Below are positions 35,728-44,097 of a DNA stretch of 64,000 bases, piece after piece. How positions within the stretch are numbered: the stretch's first letter is position 1; every line of letters starts with the position of its first letter. The notes below the pieces were generated by a model. It saw only the letters and a list, made by a program, of their open reading frames with translations, did no database searches and had not been told where the DNA came from. Both the position numbers and the translations under genes were made by a program. Source of the DNA: an uncultured Rickettsiales bacterium (GTDB taxonomy: Bacteria; Pseudomonadota; Alphaproteobacteria; Rs-D84); NCBI GenBank assembly GCA_900546225.1, contig URBZ01000003.1:61165-125164 (forward strand). The letters run 5' to 3'.

Positions 35728-35862
35728 TTATTTTTTCTTGAAGCCCTGTTTGGCCTTTAACTTTGGATTCGCAGGATCAATCAAGATAACCTGTTTACCA
35801 CGGCGAATTTGTTTAACATTGCCGCGTTTCTTCCAAGCTTTTAATGAACTCAAAAATTTCAT
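35728..35862 (-). CDS. rpmJ: 50S ribosomal protein L36 (zinc-free form)
   Basis: A 44-residue basic protein, MKFLSSLKAWKKRGNVKQI..., ending NPKLKAKQGFKKK, matches bL36. The family normally has a C/C/C/H zinc site; this copy has no cysteine, as in the C-minus paralogues. The ATG at 35862 follows AAAGGATTTA. It stands alone with its own terminator. The S10/spc ribosomal cluster is not in the window, so whether a zinc form exists elsewhere is unknown. Confidence 0.85.
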   Translation of the reverse strand: MKFLSSLKAWKKRGNVKQIRRGKQVILIDPANPKLKAKQGFKKK

Positions 35863-36180
35863 ATCTAAATCCTTTATTGCGTGGTGATTATAAACGCTTT
35901 TTGTAAAAAATCAAATAATTATTATATTTTTGTTGTAGTTGTAGGGGCTGTTGGTTTTGTTGAAAACTGTTGTGAACTTTTTTTGAACAAGTTTTCAACA
36001 CTTTTTTACAGGTTTTCTGGGGATTTTGTGTGTTGTTGTTGAAAATACGGCATAAATATAAACATGTCAATAAATACACAGTTTTCAGTATTTTTAACAA
36101 TTTTATGGTCTTGCTTTTTATACTTGTTGAAAACTGTTGAAATTGTTATAATTCCAACATCAGGGGGGATTTTATCAAAA
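35863..36180. other. AT-rich intergenic region with TGTTGAAAA repeats
   Basis: The 9-mer TGTTGAAAA occurs four times in 176 nt: 35958-35966, 35992-36000 (reverse), 36037-36045 and 36125-36133. Two copies extend to the identical 16-mer TTGTTGAAAACTGTTG (35957-35972 and 36124-36139). The last one overlaps the -35 of the virB3 promoter. It could be an operator array or, since TTTTCAACA is one base from TTTTCCACA, a set of weak DnaA sites. No credible gene lies here. Confidence 0.6.
36124..36152 (+). promoter_or_regulatory. Promoter of virB3-virB4
   Basis: TTGTTG at 36124-36129 and a perfect TATAAT at 36147-36152 are 17 nt apart. The -35 is part of the repeated 16-mer, so a protein binding the repeat would control this promoter. 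Confidence 0.65.
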
Positions 36181-36477
36181 ATGAGACAACGGGTACTGAA
36201 AGCATTAGCCAATCCGGCACGCATATTTTATGTGCCCTATAATATGGCAATTCTGAATTTTGCGGTTCAGTTCCTTGTTTTTATTGCGGTTTTTGTTGCG
36301 TCACTGTTGTGGACAGGGGGTAAAAATCCTGTTTCGCCACTGTGGTTTTTGGTGTCGTTATGTGTGGTTCATATGATAATGGCGACATTTTCAAAGCGCG
36401 ACCCCCAACTGGGCCAAATTTTGGCTGCAAAAATACAACTGTTCAAAAAGAAGATACCAAACAGATTGGCGGCATAA
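36181..36477 (+). CDS. virB3: Type IV secretion inner-membrane protein VirB3
   Basis: VirB3 is a small inner-membrane subunit of type IV secretion systems that works with VirB4. The 98-residue protein begins MRQRVLKALANPARIFYVPYNM and has two adjacent membrane helices (about 24-45 and 55-72). It ends with the SKRDPQLG segment usual in the family. GGGGGG lies about 12 nt upstream of the ATG. A longer in-frame start at 36064 would add a hydrophobic stretch that crosses the promoter and is unlikely. virB4 follows after 3 nt. Confidence 0.85.
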   Translation: MRQRVLKALANPARIFYVPYNMAILNFAVQFLVFIAVFVASLLWTGGKNPVSPLWFLVSLCVVHMIMATFSKRDPQLGQILAAKIQLFKKKIPNRLAA

Positions 36478-36480
36478 AAA

Positions 36481-38895
36481 ATGAATGGATTTTTTGAATA
36501 TTTCGCAGGCAGTGGTTTTCCCGTCACAACAATGATAATGGTCATTGCGGTGATTTTTATCTTTGTCGTGCTGATGATGTATTTACCAACACTGACGCGG
36601 CGTATATTGCCCCAGTTTGGCTATAAACGCTATTCGCGTTATTTGCCATTCCGTACCGTGTACAACGATGACACATTGGAATTATCAGATGGGTCGCTGT
36701 TGCGTGTATATCGTGTTGCGGGTGTCCAGACCAGTATGCAAGATGCCGCCACACGTGAAAAGTTTTTGGAATTGCGCACGCAACTGTTTAACCAAATTCG
36801 TGATCCGAATGTTGTGATGCGGTTCTTTATGACGCGTGATGCGACGGACGAAAATACGGACTATGAATTTGACCAGCCGGTTTTGCAAAAGATTTATGAC
36901 AAGTGGCAGGCCCAAGGGCTGCGTATTTTCCTGAATAACTATTATATCGTGTTACAGGTGTCTGGGGCGGGCGCACGCGAAAAACTGAATCAATATGGTA
37001 ATTATCTGGAATCTATATTGGCGGCGTATCATCCGAAATTATTGCGTAATAATTCGATTGATAATATGGCGCAATTCTTTGGACGGATTTTGTCCCCGAT
37101 TACAAAACCCGCACCCATTGTGTGTGATAACCGTATTGCGGATTTGGTAACAGTTGACGATGTTGAATTTATGCGCGATGGCGTTGTACGCTATGTCAGT
37201 GGCGGGTCGCAGACGTTTGCAGCGATGATGTCATTCCGCACATCACCAGATTATTTGGACGAAGAATTTTTTGATACTATTTCAACAATCCAGACAGAAA
37301 TGATTTGCATGAATGCATTTCAGATTATGGGGACGGCGGACGTTGAAATGACATTGCGCCAGCGTCAATCATCGGCCGATGATAATGAAACATCGACATT
37401 AGAACAAATATCGGACGCGCAAAGTGCGATGGACGAAAACGCAACGGGAAATCAATCGCTGGTGAATTATTACCCGCTGTTTATTCTGTTTGGGCGTTCT
37501 ATTGATGAATTAAATCATTATGTTGACGAGTTCAAAAAGATTTCGGCATCGTTTGGTGTTGCGCCGATTTGCGAAACGTACGCGGCGCGTGTGTCGTGGT
37601 TTGCACAAATCCCAGGGTTTGATGTTTTCCCGCGCAGTTTCAAGTTGCTGTCGCGGACGGCTGCAATCAGTATTCCTATGTCGACCCAGCCACGTGGGGT
37701 GGCGAACTCTGATTGGGGCCCAGGGCCACTGGTTGTATTTCCGACCGCCCAAGGAACACCGTATCAATTCCAATTCCATGTATCGGACAAGCCGGCGGCG
37801 GTTGCGCATACATTGACAATCGGGCCAACCGGTGGCGGTAAAACAACGCTGTTCAGTTTCTTGATTGCGCAGTCATTGCGTCACCCGAAATTAAAGGCGT
37901 TCTTTTTTGACCGTAACAAGGGGGCGGAAATATTTACCCTGTCGGTGGGTGGCAAATATATCACGATGCAAGGCAAAGAGAAAAACGCCGCAGACAATTC
38001 ATTTTTGACGCACTTAAATCCGTTGAAAATGCCGGACACGGCGGCAAATCGCGCATTCTTGCGTCGGTGGTTTGCAATTATAACGGGGCAATCAGACGCA
38101 AATTCTGCGGACGAAATCGCGCGCGCAGTGTCGGTGAATTTTGATTATCTGCCCGACCGCGACAGAATATTAAAGAATTTATGGGAGAGTTGCTTTGCAT
38201 CCAACGGCAATATGCGACCAGCGTTGAAAAAATGGATTGATCCGTTGCAATATGGCGACATATTTAACGAAACGTCCGATACACTGGATTTGCAGTCGCG
38301 TCTGACTACGTTTGATTTTACCGAAATATTACAAGACGAAACACTGGCACCAGCGGTAATTTCTTATATTTTGCACAGAATTAATAATATCACAGTTTCG
38401 GGCGGGAATCCGTCACTGATTATGATTGACGAAACTGCGCCTATGCTGGAAAACAAAATGTTTCGCGATAACTTTATCACTGGCCTGCAAGAAGGGCGCA
38501 AAAACCGTCAGGCATATATGGTTGCGTTCCAGCGCGCAAATGTTTTGGACAAACTGGGGATTGGCGACGTTGTTCGTGGGCAGGCACAAACGGTGTTATT
38601 CTTCCGTAATCCGGCGGCGGACGCATCGGATTATCAGTATTGGAATTTGAATCCGTTGGAAATGGCATTTATTCAAGGCAAGGCGTATCCAAACCTGAAA
38701 CGTGCGGTATTGTTGTCGCGACCGGTAACGGGTGAATCTGTGATTCTAAATACGGAACTAGGTGGGTTGGGTAATTTACTGCGTCTGTTTGAATCAGGAC
38801 GTTCATCGGTATTGTTGGCCGAAGAATTGTACAAGCAATATGGCAATAATTTTGTGTCTGATTATTTGAAAAAGCAGGGCGCAGGGGATTTATAA
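36481..38895 (+). CDS. virB4: Type IV secretion ATPase VirB4
   Basis: VirB4 is the large cytoplasmic ATPase that powers type IV secretion. The 804-residue protein has an N-terminal membrane segment (about 15-37), a long N-terminal domain, Walker A GPTGGGKTTL near residue 448 and Walker B LIMIDETAPML near residue 648. The C-terminal motif EGRKNRQAYMVAFQRANVL carries the usual arginine/glutamine residues. virB3-virB4 adjacency is typical. The rest of the system (virB6, B8-B11, D4) is not in the window. Alphaproteobacterial endosymbionts often scatter such genes, so a complete system elsewhere is plausible. Confidence 0.92.
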   Translation: MNGFFEYFAGSGFPVTTMIMVIAVIFIFVVLMMYLPTLTRRILPQFGYKRYSRYLPFRTVYNDDTLELSDGSLLRVYRVAGVQTSMQDAATREKFLELRTQLFNQIRDPNVVMRFFMTRDATDENTDYEFDQPVLQKIYDKWQAQGLRIFLNNYYIVLQVSGAGAREKLNQYGNYLESILAAYHPKLLRNNSIDNMAQFFGRILSPITKPAPIVCDNRIADLVTVDDVEFMRDGVVRYVSGGSQTFAAMMSFRTSPDYLDEEFFDTISTIQTEMICMNAFQIMGTADVEMTLRQRQSSADDNETSTLEQISDAQSAMDENATGNQSLVNYYPLFILFGRSIDELNHYVDEFKKISASFGVAPICETYAARVSWFAQIPGFDVFPRSFKLLSRTAAISIPMSTQPRGVANSDWGPGPLVVFPTAQGTPYQFQFHVSDKPAAVAHTLTIGPTGGGKTTLFSFLIAQSLRHPKLKAFFFDRNKGAEIFTLSVGGKYITMQGKEKNAADNSFLTHLNPLKMPDTAANRAFLRRWFAIITGQSDANSADEIARAVSVNFDYLPDRDRILKNLWESCFASNGNMRPALKKWIDPLQYGDIFNETSDTLDLQSRLTTFDFTEILQDETLAPAVISYILHRINNITVSGGNPSLIMIDETAPMLENKMFRDNFITGLQEGRKNRQAYMVAFQRANVLDKLGIGDVVRGQAQTVLFFRNPAADASDYQYWNLNPLEMAFIQGKAYPNLKRAVLLSRPVTGESVILNTELGGLGNLLRLFESGRSSVLLAEELYKQYGNNFVSDYLKKQGAGDL

Positions 38896-38899
38896 CAAA

Positions 38900-39517
38900 A
38901 TGTTATGGCGGTTGGTGGCTGTTTTATTGGGCGTTTGCTGTGCGACAATGGCGCGCGCCGATGATTGCTTGGCATACAAACTGAACCCGAATGTAAATAT
39001 CACCACGCCACAATGGGTCAAAGAGGTTGTACAACCCTTGCGTCCAATGGATTTATTGCACGGCAATGTAATTGCGACGCTGGACGATAACTATGATATT
39101 ATTGCCGATATTACATCAATCGAAGATGGTTTTTGTGTCGCTATAAAGTCCGTAAATGCCTCGGTTGGGTACAGTAATTTCTTGGTGCAAATTGATATGC
39201 GACACAGTCCATATTCATGCTCTTATAATGCGATTTTGGCGCACGAAGACAGTCATATACGCGCGTATTTGTCGGTGATTGACGATTTTAGCGATGAACT
39301 AAAAAATTCAATTTTTGCAGCGGCTGATTCTATTACGCCAATATTTGTGAAAAATTCGTCTGATATTTCGGCGGCGGTTGATGAATTGAATGCAGAATTA
39401 CAGGCGCACCCAGATTTAATTTTAATAAAACAAAAAATAAAAGCAGCCGAAGAAATCCGCAACAAGCGTGTTGATCAAAACGACACAGGCGAAACACTGC
39501 GTCGTTGTTTTGAATAA
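38900..39517 (+). CDS. Secreted protein with HExxH motif
   Basis: Not recognised. The 205-residue protein starts with a signal peptide (MLWRLVAVLLGVCCATMARA, cut before DD) and contains four further cysteines at 23, 79, 107 and 203. AHEDSHIRAY carries H115-E116-x-x-H119, the zinc metallopeptidase signature. A helical C-terminal half follows, with a glutamate candidate for the third ligand but none I can name with certainty. It starts 5 nt after virB4, so it may be exported to the periplasm as a wall- or envelope-acting partner of the secretion system. Enzyme activity is inference from one motif. Confidence 0.65.
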   Translation: MLWRLVAVLLGVCCATMARADDCLAYKLNPNVNITTPQWVKEVVQPLRPMDLLHGNVIATLDDNYDIIADITSIEDGFCVAIKSVNASVGYSNFLVQIDMRHSPYSCSYNAILAHEDSHIRAYLSVIDDFSDELKNSIFAAADSITPIFVKNSSDISAAVDELNAELQAHPDLILIKQKIKAAEEIRNKRVDQNDTGETLRRCFE

Positions 39518-39531
39518 TTCTTGCGGAATAT

Positions 39532-39879
39532 TTATTTACAAACTGTATGGCCAACTGCATTTGTGCGACATGTGATTTTGTCGCCAGATGCGCTGCGACA
39601 AACGGTTACGCCACTGGCGTTTTTGCGACATGTGGTGCGCGCGCCCGATTTATCGGTATAAACGGTTGTGCCGTTTGCCGCACCGCGTGATTTTATGGTT
39701 TGGCCGCGATTGGTATACTGCATATTACCGATTGCATCACTACGGCCGCGCCAAACGTCGCCAGTCGTGCGGTCGGTGCAATTTTGCCCACCCAGCGCAT
39801 TTTCACGACACGATATGGCGGCATTGGCATTGCACGCAAAAATCACCACAATCGCAAAAATAATATTACGTAATAACAT
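39532..39879 (-). CDS. Secreted cysteine-repeat protein
   Basis: Not recognised. A 115-residue protein with a signal peptide (MLLRNIIFAIVVIFACNANA). It has at least three copies of a CRxNAxGxxxC unit: CRENALGGQNC at 24-34, then CRKNASGVTVC and CRTNAVGHTVC toward the C-terminus. The spaced cysteine pairs suggest disulfide-bonded beta hairpins in the periplasm or at the surface. It is convergent with the HExxH gene. The repeat units are related in DNA as well, suggesting internal duplication. Confidence 0.65.
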   Translation of the reverse strand: MLLRNIIFAIVVIFACNANAAISCRENALGGQNCTDRTTGDVWRGRSDAIGNMQYTNRGQTIKSRGAANGTTVYTDKSGARTTCRKNASGVTVCRSASGDKITCRTNAVGHTVCK

Positions 39880-39917
39880 GATGATAAGTGTAATATGTTA
39901 TTTTGCTGTGTCAAAAA

Positions 39918-41081
39918 CTATTTATTTCCCTTGGCGCGATTGTGGCTTTTGCATAACATTTGGCAATTTTTTATGTCTGTTGCGCCACCCTTTGACCAAG
40001 CAGTTACGTGGTCGGCGTCCATATCAGACGGTTTCCATATTTTACTTTTATTAGCATCATGCCCCAGTGCACATAATGGACAATTTGATGTGTGCGATGC
40101 TTCTGCATGTTGTGTTTGTTGGGCATATACGGCACGTTTTGTGGCCTCGTCAAAAACACGCACGTCCAATAACTTGGTATCCACGCACCCTCCAAGTACG
40201 TATTCAAATATACCTTTGCGATTTTTGACATACGGGTCGGCGTATAACTCTTTGACTTTAGATTCTATGATTTTTGGGTCGTATGCCTGACGGTGGTATT
40301 TTTCATATAAACGTCCCCATTCCAGCCCACGCATTTCAGGTTCTATATTTTGAAACACGCTGGAAACCCAATCAATAACGGTTGTAACATATTGTTTTAA
40401 TTCGGCAATATTGTCGTCGTTACGGTGCGCACTCATATAATCGCTGATGTTATTATTACTGACCCATTCCAGTGCTGTTTTCAAGTAATCTTGACGATTT
40501 ACCGTCCCAGAAACATATGCACTCCATTTTTGAATATTTGCATTTTGGCTGTTGCTAAATTCTTCTTTGGCCAGTGTTACAAACGTACCAGAATATACAG
40601 CGTTTAATAATTCTTGGTCATTTAATGGGATACCTTTGATATTGATTATTTTGAACCATTCCTTGATTTCGGTTTCTGTACCAGCACACTCGTAAATCAA
40701 CAAGTGGGTGTCCAGTATTTGATTTTGTATATGTTGGTTTAGACCATCAAAATATTGTTCCATGCCATTTTGGTCTTTGATTGGAAATTTATTTGTAACG
40801 TACCTGCCAATACTGGTTATACGTTGTTGTCCGTCCAAGACCTCAAACTTGTCATCAGCAACCTTGTTAAAATAAATCAGGCCCAGTGGGTAACCCTTGA
40901 TAATAGAATCAATAACGCCAGATTCGCGGTTTTCTTGGGCATAAATATAATTGCGCTGGTATTCTGGTTGAATTGTCAGTTTTCCAGACAGGCCAAATAA
41001 TCCACGCCCTTCGTATTCGTTATATACAAATCCATCGCAAATATCGCGAATAGTTATATCAGTACGTAATGTTGTTTTCAT
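39918..41081 (-). CDS. DUF262 / HNH endonuclease
   Basis: The 387-residue protein joins an N-terminal DUF262 (GmrSD-N, ParB-like NTPase/nuclease) domain with DGQQR at 83-87 to a C-terminal HNH nuclease. The HNH part (about 330-387) has CPLC, then MDADHVTAWSKGG and CQMLCKSHNRAKGNK, giving the metal-binding Cys/His set. It overlaps the methyltransferase by one base, so the pair is translated together. In known systems such DUF262-HNH proteins cut modified or unmodified foreign DNA. A restriction role against DNA lacking the partner's methylation is the natural inference. Confidence 0.85.
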   Translation of the reverse strand: MKTTLRTDITIRDICDGFVYNEYEGRGLFGLSGKLTIQPEYQRNYIYAQENRESGVIDSIIKGYPLGLIYFNKVADDKFEVLDGQQRITSIGRYVTNKFPIKDQNGMEQYFDGLNQHIQNQILDTHLLIYECAGTETEIKEWFKIINIKGIPLNDQELLNAVYSGTFVTLAKEEFSNSQNANIQKWSAYVSGTVNRQDYLKTALEWVSNNNISDYMSAHRNDDNIAELKQYVTTVIDWVSSVFQNIEPEMRGLEWGRLYEKYHRQAYDPKIIESKVKELYADPYVKNRKGIFEYVLGGCVDTKLLDVRVFDEATKRAVYAQQTQHAEASHTSNCPLCALGHDANKSKIWKPSDMDADHVTAWSKGGATDIKNCQMLCKSHNRAKGNK

Positions 41082-42190
41082 TATGCGTTACCTTTCTTTT
41101 TACGAATAAATATACGTTTAAAAACTTTTTTATGATTGACCATAGCTTGTGAGATACCTGAATCTAAATTCCATAATCCATTTGAAAAACCGCGACCTTC
41201 ACTTTCTGTTGCACCTAGTATTTCAAATTGTTCGGGACAGTATTTATCCAAAAAACTGATGGGAACCCCCATAACACCGTCATAATCTGATGGAATCGCG
41301 TCTGAATAGGGAATTTCTATCGCAACATAATTATCGTATTTTTGATATTCTTGATTTCGGATTTCTTTGTGGCGACTGAATTTTATGTTGTCTGCCATCG
41401 TCATTAATTGTAAGGGCTGATGACGGCGGCCATGTTCAATGTTTGTGAACCAGCAAACACCGGGAACTCTATTTACTTTTATGCCATCCCGTTCTCTATC
41501 AAATTTATATGTTGATGCGTATACAAAATTATCTGGAACTTTGAAATACATTCCAGTATTAAAATTTGTTGCGCCAAGCCACATATTATTGTCCTTTATT
41601 AAAGGAAATGCTTCTTTGTAAGTTATTGCGTTCATGTTCCCGATAATAAGAAACCGCTTATCGGCTTCAATAATCCAGGTCAGAAAATCGCGAAATTGTG
41701 AAAACGGCGGGTTGGTGACAATTATATCTGCTTCGTCGCGCAGGGCTTTGACTTCGGCACTTCGAAAGTCACCATCGCCATCCAAGTATTGCCATTCTAA
41801 ATCGTCTATATCAATGCGACCGTTATGATTTGTATCTCGGGTCAGTATGAATATTTTTCCATGTGTTTCTGTTTTATCTTTGTTGAATTTTTCAGAATTA
41901 TACTCAAACAATGTTGGACAATAATTTGCACAGGCATCTTTGCCTTTGGCGGCGCATGCATAACTGGTTGATATCAGTTTTTTGATACCAAAACGTTCAA
42001 AATTCTGGGCAAAAAATTTTGTAAAATTACTCCATTCTGGGTCATCGCATGGCAATAATATAACCTTGTCGCGAAATACGTATGGATTGTAATCCAGATA
42101 TGCATTCACTTCCTTTTGAATATCTGCATATTGTGTATAAAATTCATCGTTTTTTGCGCGTTTTGCCGCAGATAGGTTTTTGTTTGCCAT
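41081..42190 (-). CDS. EcoRI-type adenine-specific DNA methyltransferase
   Basis: The 369-residue protein matches the EcoRI methylase family: NDEFYTQYADIQKEV near the start, LLPCDDPEWSNFTKFF (44-60) and the catalytic NPPF at 160-163 in DIIVTNPPFSQF. It transfers methyl to adenine N6; the target sequence is unknown. Residues 119-130 (D-x-N-x-N-G-R-I-D-x-x-D) form an EF-hand-like loop, an odd insert in a methyltransferase, which I believe occurs in some relatives. The partner nuclease follows with TAATG overlap. AT content and codon use look a little different from neighbouring core genes. Confidence 0.88.
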   Translation of the reverse strand: MANKNLSAAKRAKNDEFYTQYADIQKEVNAYLDYNPYVFRDKVILLPCDDPEWSNFTKFFAQNFERFGIKKLISTSYACAAKGKDACANYCPTLFEYNSEKFNKDKTETHGKIFILTRDTNHNGRIDIDDLEWQYLDGDGDFRSAEVKALRDEADIIVTNPPFSQFRDFLTWIIEADKRFLIIGNMNAITYKEAFPLIKDNNMWLGATNFNTGMYFKVPDNFVYASTYKFDRERDGIKVNRVPGVCWFTNIEHGRRHQPLQLMTMADNIKFSRHKEIRNQEYQKYDNYVAIEIPYSDAIPSDYDGVMGVPISFLDKYCPEQFEILGATESEGRGFSNGLWNLDSGISQAMVNHKKVFKRIFIRKKKGNA

Positions 42191-42225
42191 ATTGACACCC
42201 CGTTTTTGCGGGGCGTCATATTAAA

Positions 42226-42332
42226 TTGTCCAAATTTGACCAACCCCAGTACTGGACAAAATTATAAACTATAATCAGTCCGAAAACAATTTATTTTTGT
42301 CCAAATTTAGGGTTGGCTAGTTTTGGACACTT
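42226..42332. repeat. TTGTCCAAA repeats at the recombinase 3' end
   Basis: TTGTCCAAATTT occurs as an exact 12-nt direct repeat at 42226 and 42297. Inverted relatives (TGGACAAAATT at 42253 and TTTTGGACA near 42321) and inverted CCAACCC/GGGTTGG flank them. The second copy is inside the recombinase coding end. Serine resolvases act on sites of this kind, so a res- or crossover-like site is plausible. Confidence 0.45.
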
Positions 42333-42920
42333 GTTCGCGATAAACGTGCTGATGGTGGTGGGACTGACGTTCAGGCGGCGTGCGACGTCGCGCAGTGACA
42401 TATTGGATTCCAGCATTACTTTTATCAGGTTTTCTTTACCGTCTAATTTATGACGCGCGTTTTTTGCGCCGGACTTGCGACCAATGAATTTTCCATCGGC
42501 TTTGCGGCGGGCCAGTGCTTCTTTGGTGCGCTTTGATATCATTTCTCGTTCTATTTCCGCCGCCATACCGAATGCAAATGCCAGAACCTTGGATTGCAAT
42601 GTATTGTCCAACGAATAGCCGTCTTTGACTGAATAAACTTTGACCCCTTTGTTGAGTAATGTTTCCAACACGCGAAACAGCATAAACAGTCGGCGGCCAA
42701 AACGCGACAGTTCGGAAACTATGATTACATCGCCAAATTTTACGTTCTTTATCAGTGCGCCGAATTTGCGCATTTTTGGGTCTGTTGTGCCGGACACGCC
42801 ATCGTCGATGATGTATTTGTCTATAATCAGCCCCAGTTTGATTGCCTTGGTATCAACCCCCAGACGTTGATTTGCGGTATCTTGGGCGTCGGTGCTGACG
42901 CGCAGGTATGCATAAACCAT
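42291..42920 (-). CDS. Serine recombinase (resolvase/invertase family)
   Basis: The 209-residue protein is a small serine recombinase. YLRVSTDAQ gives R7 and the nucleophile S9, SELSRFGRRLF is the second arginine motif, and AFAFGMAAEIEREMISKRT is the long E helix. A C-terminal helix-turn-helix (MSLRDVARRLNVSPTTIS) binds DNA. It is complete and may be active. It lies just upstream of the methyltransferase-HNH pair and close to tRNA-fMet, so it may have brought that block here. Its own C-terminal codons contain one of the TTGTCCAAATTT repeats. Confidence 0.9.
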   Translation of the reverse strand: MVYAYLRVSTDAQDTANQRLGVDTKAIKLGLIIDKYIIDDGVSGTTDPKMRKFGALIKNVKFGDVIIVSELSRFGRRLFMLFRVLETLLNKGVKVYSVKDGYSLDNTLQSKVLAFAFGMAAEIEREMISKRTKEALARRKADGKFIGRKSGAKNARHKLDGKENLIKVMLESNMSLRDVARRLNVSPTTISTFIANKCPKLANPKFGQK

Positions 42921-43007
42921 ATTATAATCCTTTGTTTTTGTTCAGGAAAATAATAGTAGATGCCATTTTATAGCTGGGTCACAAACCGATGGTTCACAAC
43001 AGATTAA

Positions 43008-43042
43008 ATAAAAAAACACACCATATTTGGTGTGTTTTTTTA
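43008..43042 (-). terminator. Terminator after tRNA-fMet
   Basis: ACACACCA TATT TGGTGTGT with A and T tracts on both sides, directly 3' of the tRNA gene. Confidence 0.85.
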
Positions 43043-43048
43043 TTTAAC

Positions 43049-43125
<77 letters not shown>

Positions 43126-43294
43126 TCGAAAGTGATTTAGATTATATACCTTTGCGGCGCGGTGTCAAATAAAAAATATGATTTCTGTCAAAATACACGT
43201 TTTTATGCACATAGCGTGTTATGATTTGTTACCTAATGCTGCCTTGAAATATACTTTTTTTGTTGCTAAGATTTCCGTAAAGGTTATAGAAATT

Positions 43295-44095
43295 ATGTAT
43301 CAAACGTTCAGAAAATTATGGAAAGGGTTCTGGGAACCTGTGTTGCATATGTCGCTGATTCAGTGGCTGGTTGCTGGTCTGATTGCGATATGTATTTGGT
43401 TTATTTATTTAACGTCGCGTGTTCAGATTACGGGTTATGATGTGTTCAAGAAATATCGCAGACAGCCCGCTGTGTTTGTGTTCTGGCACGGGCGCAGTAT
43501 GATGTTATCGCCGATTATTTGCATTGGTGGTATGCGGGCGTATGCGGTTGCATCGCGGCACAGTGATGGGCGTATGATGGCGAAATTACAACAGTTGTTT
43601 GGTTTGAAACCAATTTATGGCAGTACGTCTGATGGTGGAATTTCTGTTCTGCGCCAAGGGGTGCGTGTATTGCGTGATGGAAATTATTCTATGTGTATTT
43701 CGCCCGATGGGCCAGGTGGGCCGTCCATGCGTGTCCAAGATGGGGCGTTATATTTTGCAAAAATGACAGGCGCGCCAATTATACCAGTGTGTTATTCTTG
43801 TTCGCGAGCATGGTTTCAACAGCGTTGGGACAGATATTTAATTGCAAAACCTTTTTCCAAGATAACGTGTCATGTTGATAAACCTATATTTATAGACCGA
43901 AAATGCAGTGATGCAGAATTTGAAAAAATACGTAAAAATCTGGAAGATATAATGGTGCGTCAGGTTCGTGAAATGGACGGCGAATTTAACCTGTTTCAGG
44001 TTGAGCAGGATTTGACCGCGCATAAATTCAAACAAGATATACGCGATGCGCGTGCCGCGCGCAAAGCCGCCAAGAAATCAAAGAAAGGAAAATAA
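43295..44095 (+). CDS. DUF374-family lysophospholipid acyltransferase-like protein
   Basis: The 266-residue protein belongs to the DUF374 branch of lysophospholipid/lipid A acyltransferases. FVFWHGRSMML holds the catalytic-type His, followed by YGSTSDGGISVLRQG and SPDGPGGPSMRVQDGAL. A membrane helix lies at about 20-42 and a Lys/Ala-rich tail closes the protein. It sits 2 nt before lpxK, so a role in lipid A or phospholipid acylation is likely. GTAAAGG is 11 nt before the ATG at 43295; the longer frame from 43178 lacks a ribosome binding site. Confidence 0.82.
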   Translation: MYQTFRKLWKGFWEPVLHMSLIQWLVAGLIAICIWFIYLTSRVQITGYDVFKKYRRQPAVFVFWHGRSMMLSPIICIGGMRAYAVASRHSDGRMMAKLQQLFGLKPIYGSTSDGGISVLRQGVRVLRDGNYSMCISPDGPGGPSMRVQDGALYFAKMTGAPIIPVCYSCSRAWFQQRWDRYLIAKPFSKITCHVDKPIFIDRKCSDAEFEKIRKNLEDIMVRQVREMDGEFNLFQVEQDLTAHKFKQDIRDARAARKAAKKSKKGK

Positions 44096-44097
44096 GT

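Noticed and set aside
35863..36180. Replication origin
   Set aside because: Repeats and AT-richness are suggestive, but there are no consensus DnaA boxes, and no dnaA, dnaN, hemE or parAB nearby. Kept only as an alternative reading of the repeat cluster.
36064..36180. Extended N-terminus of VirB3 (MSINTQFSVFLTIL...)
   Set aside because: It overlaps the promoter with a perfect TATAAT and would add an extra hydrophobic segment not found in VirB3.
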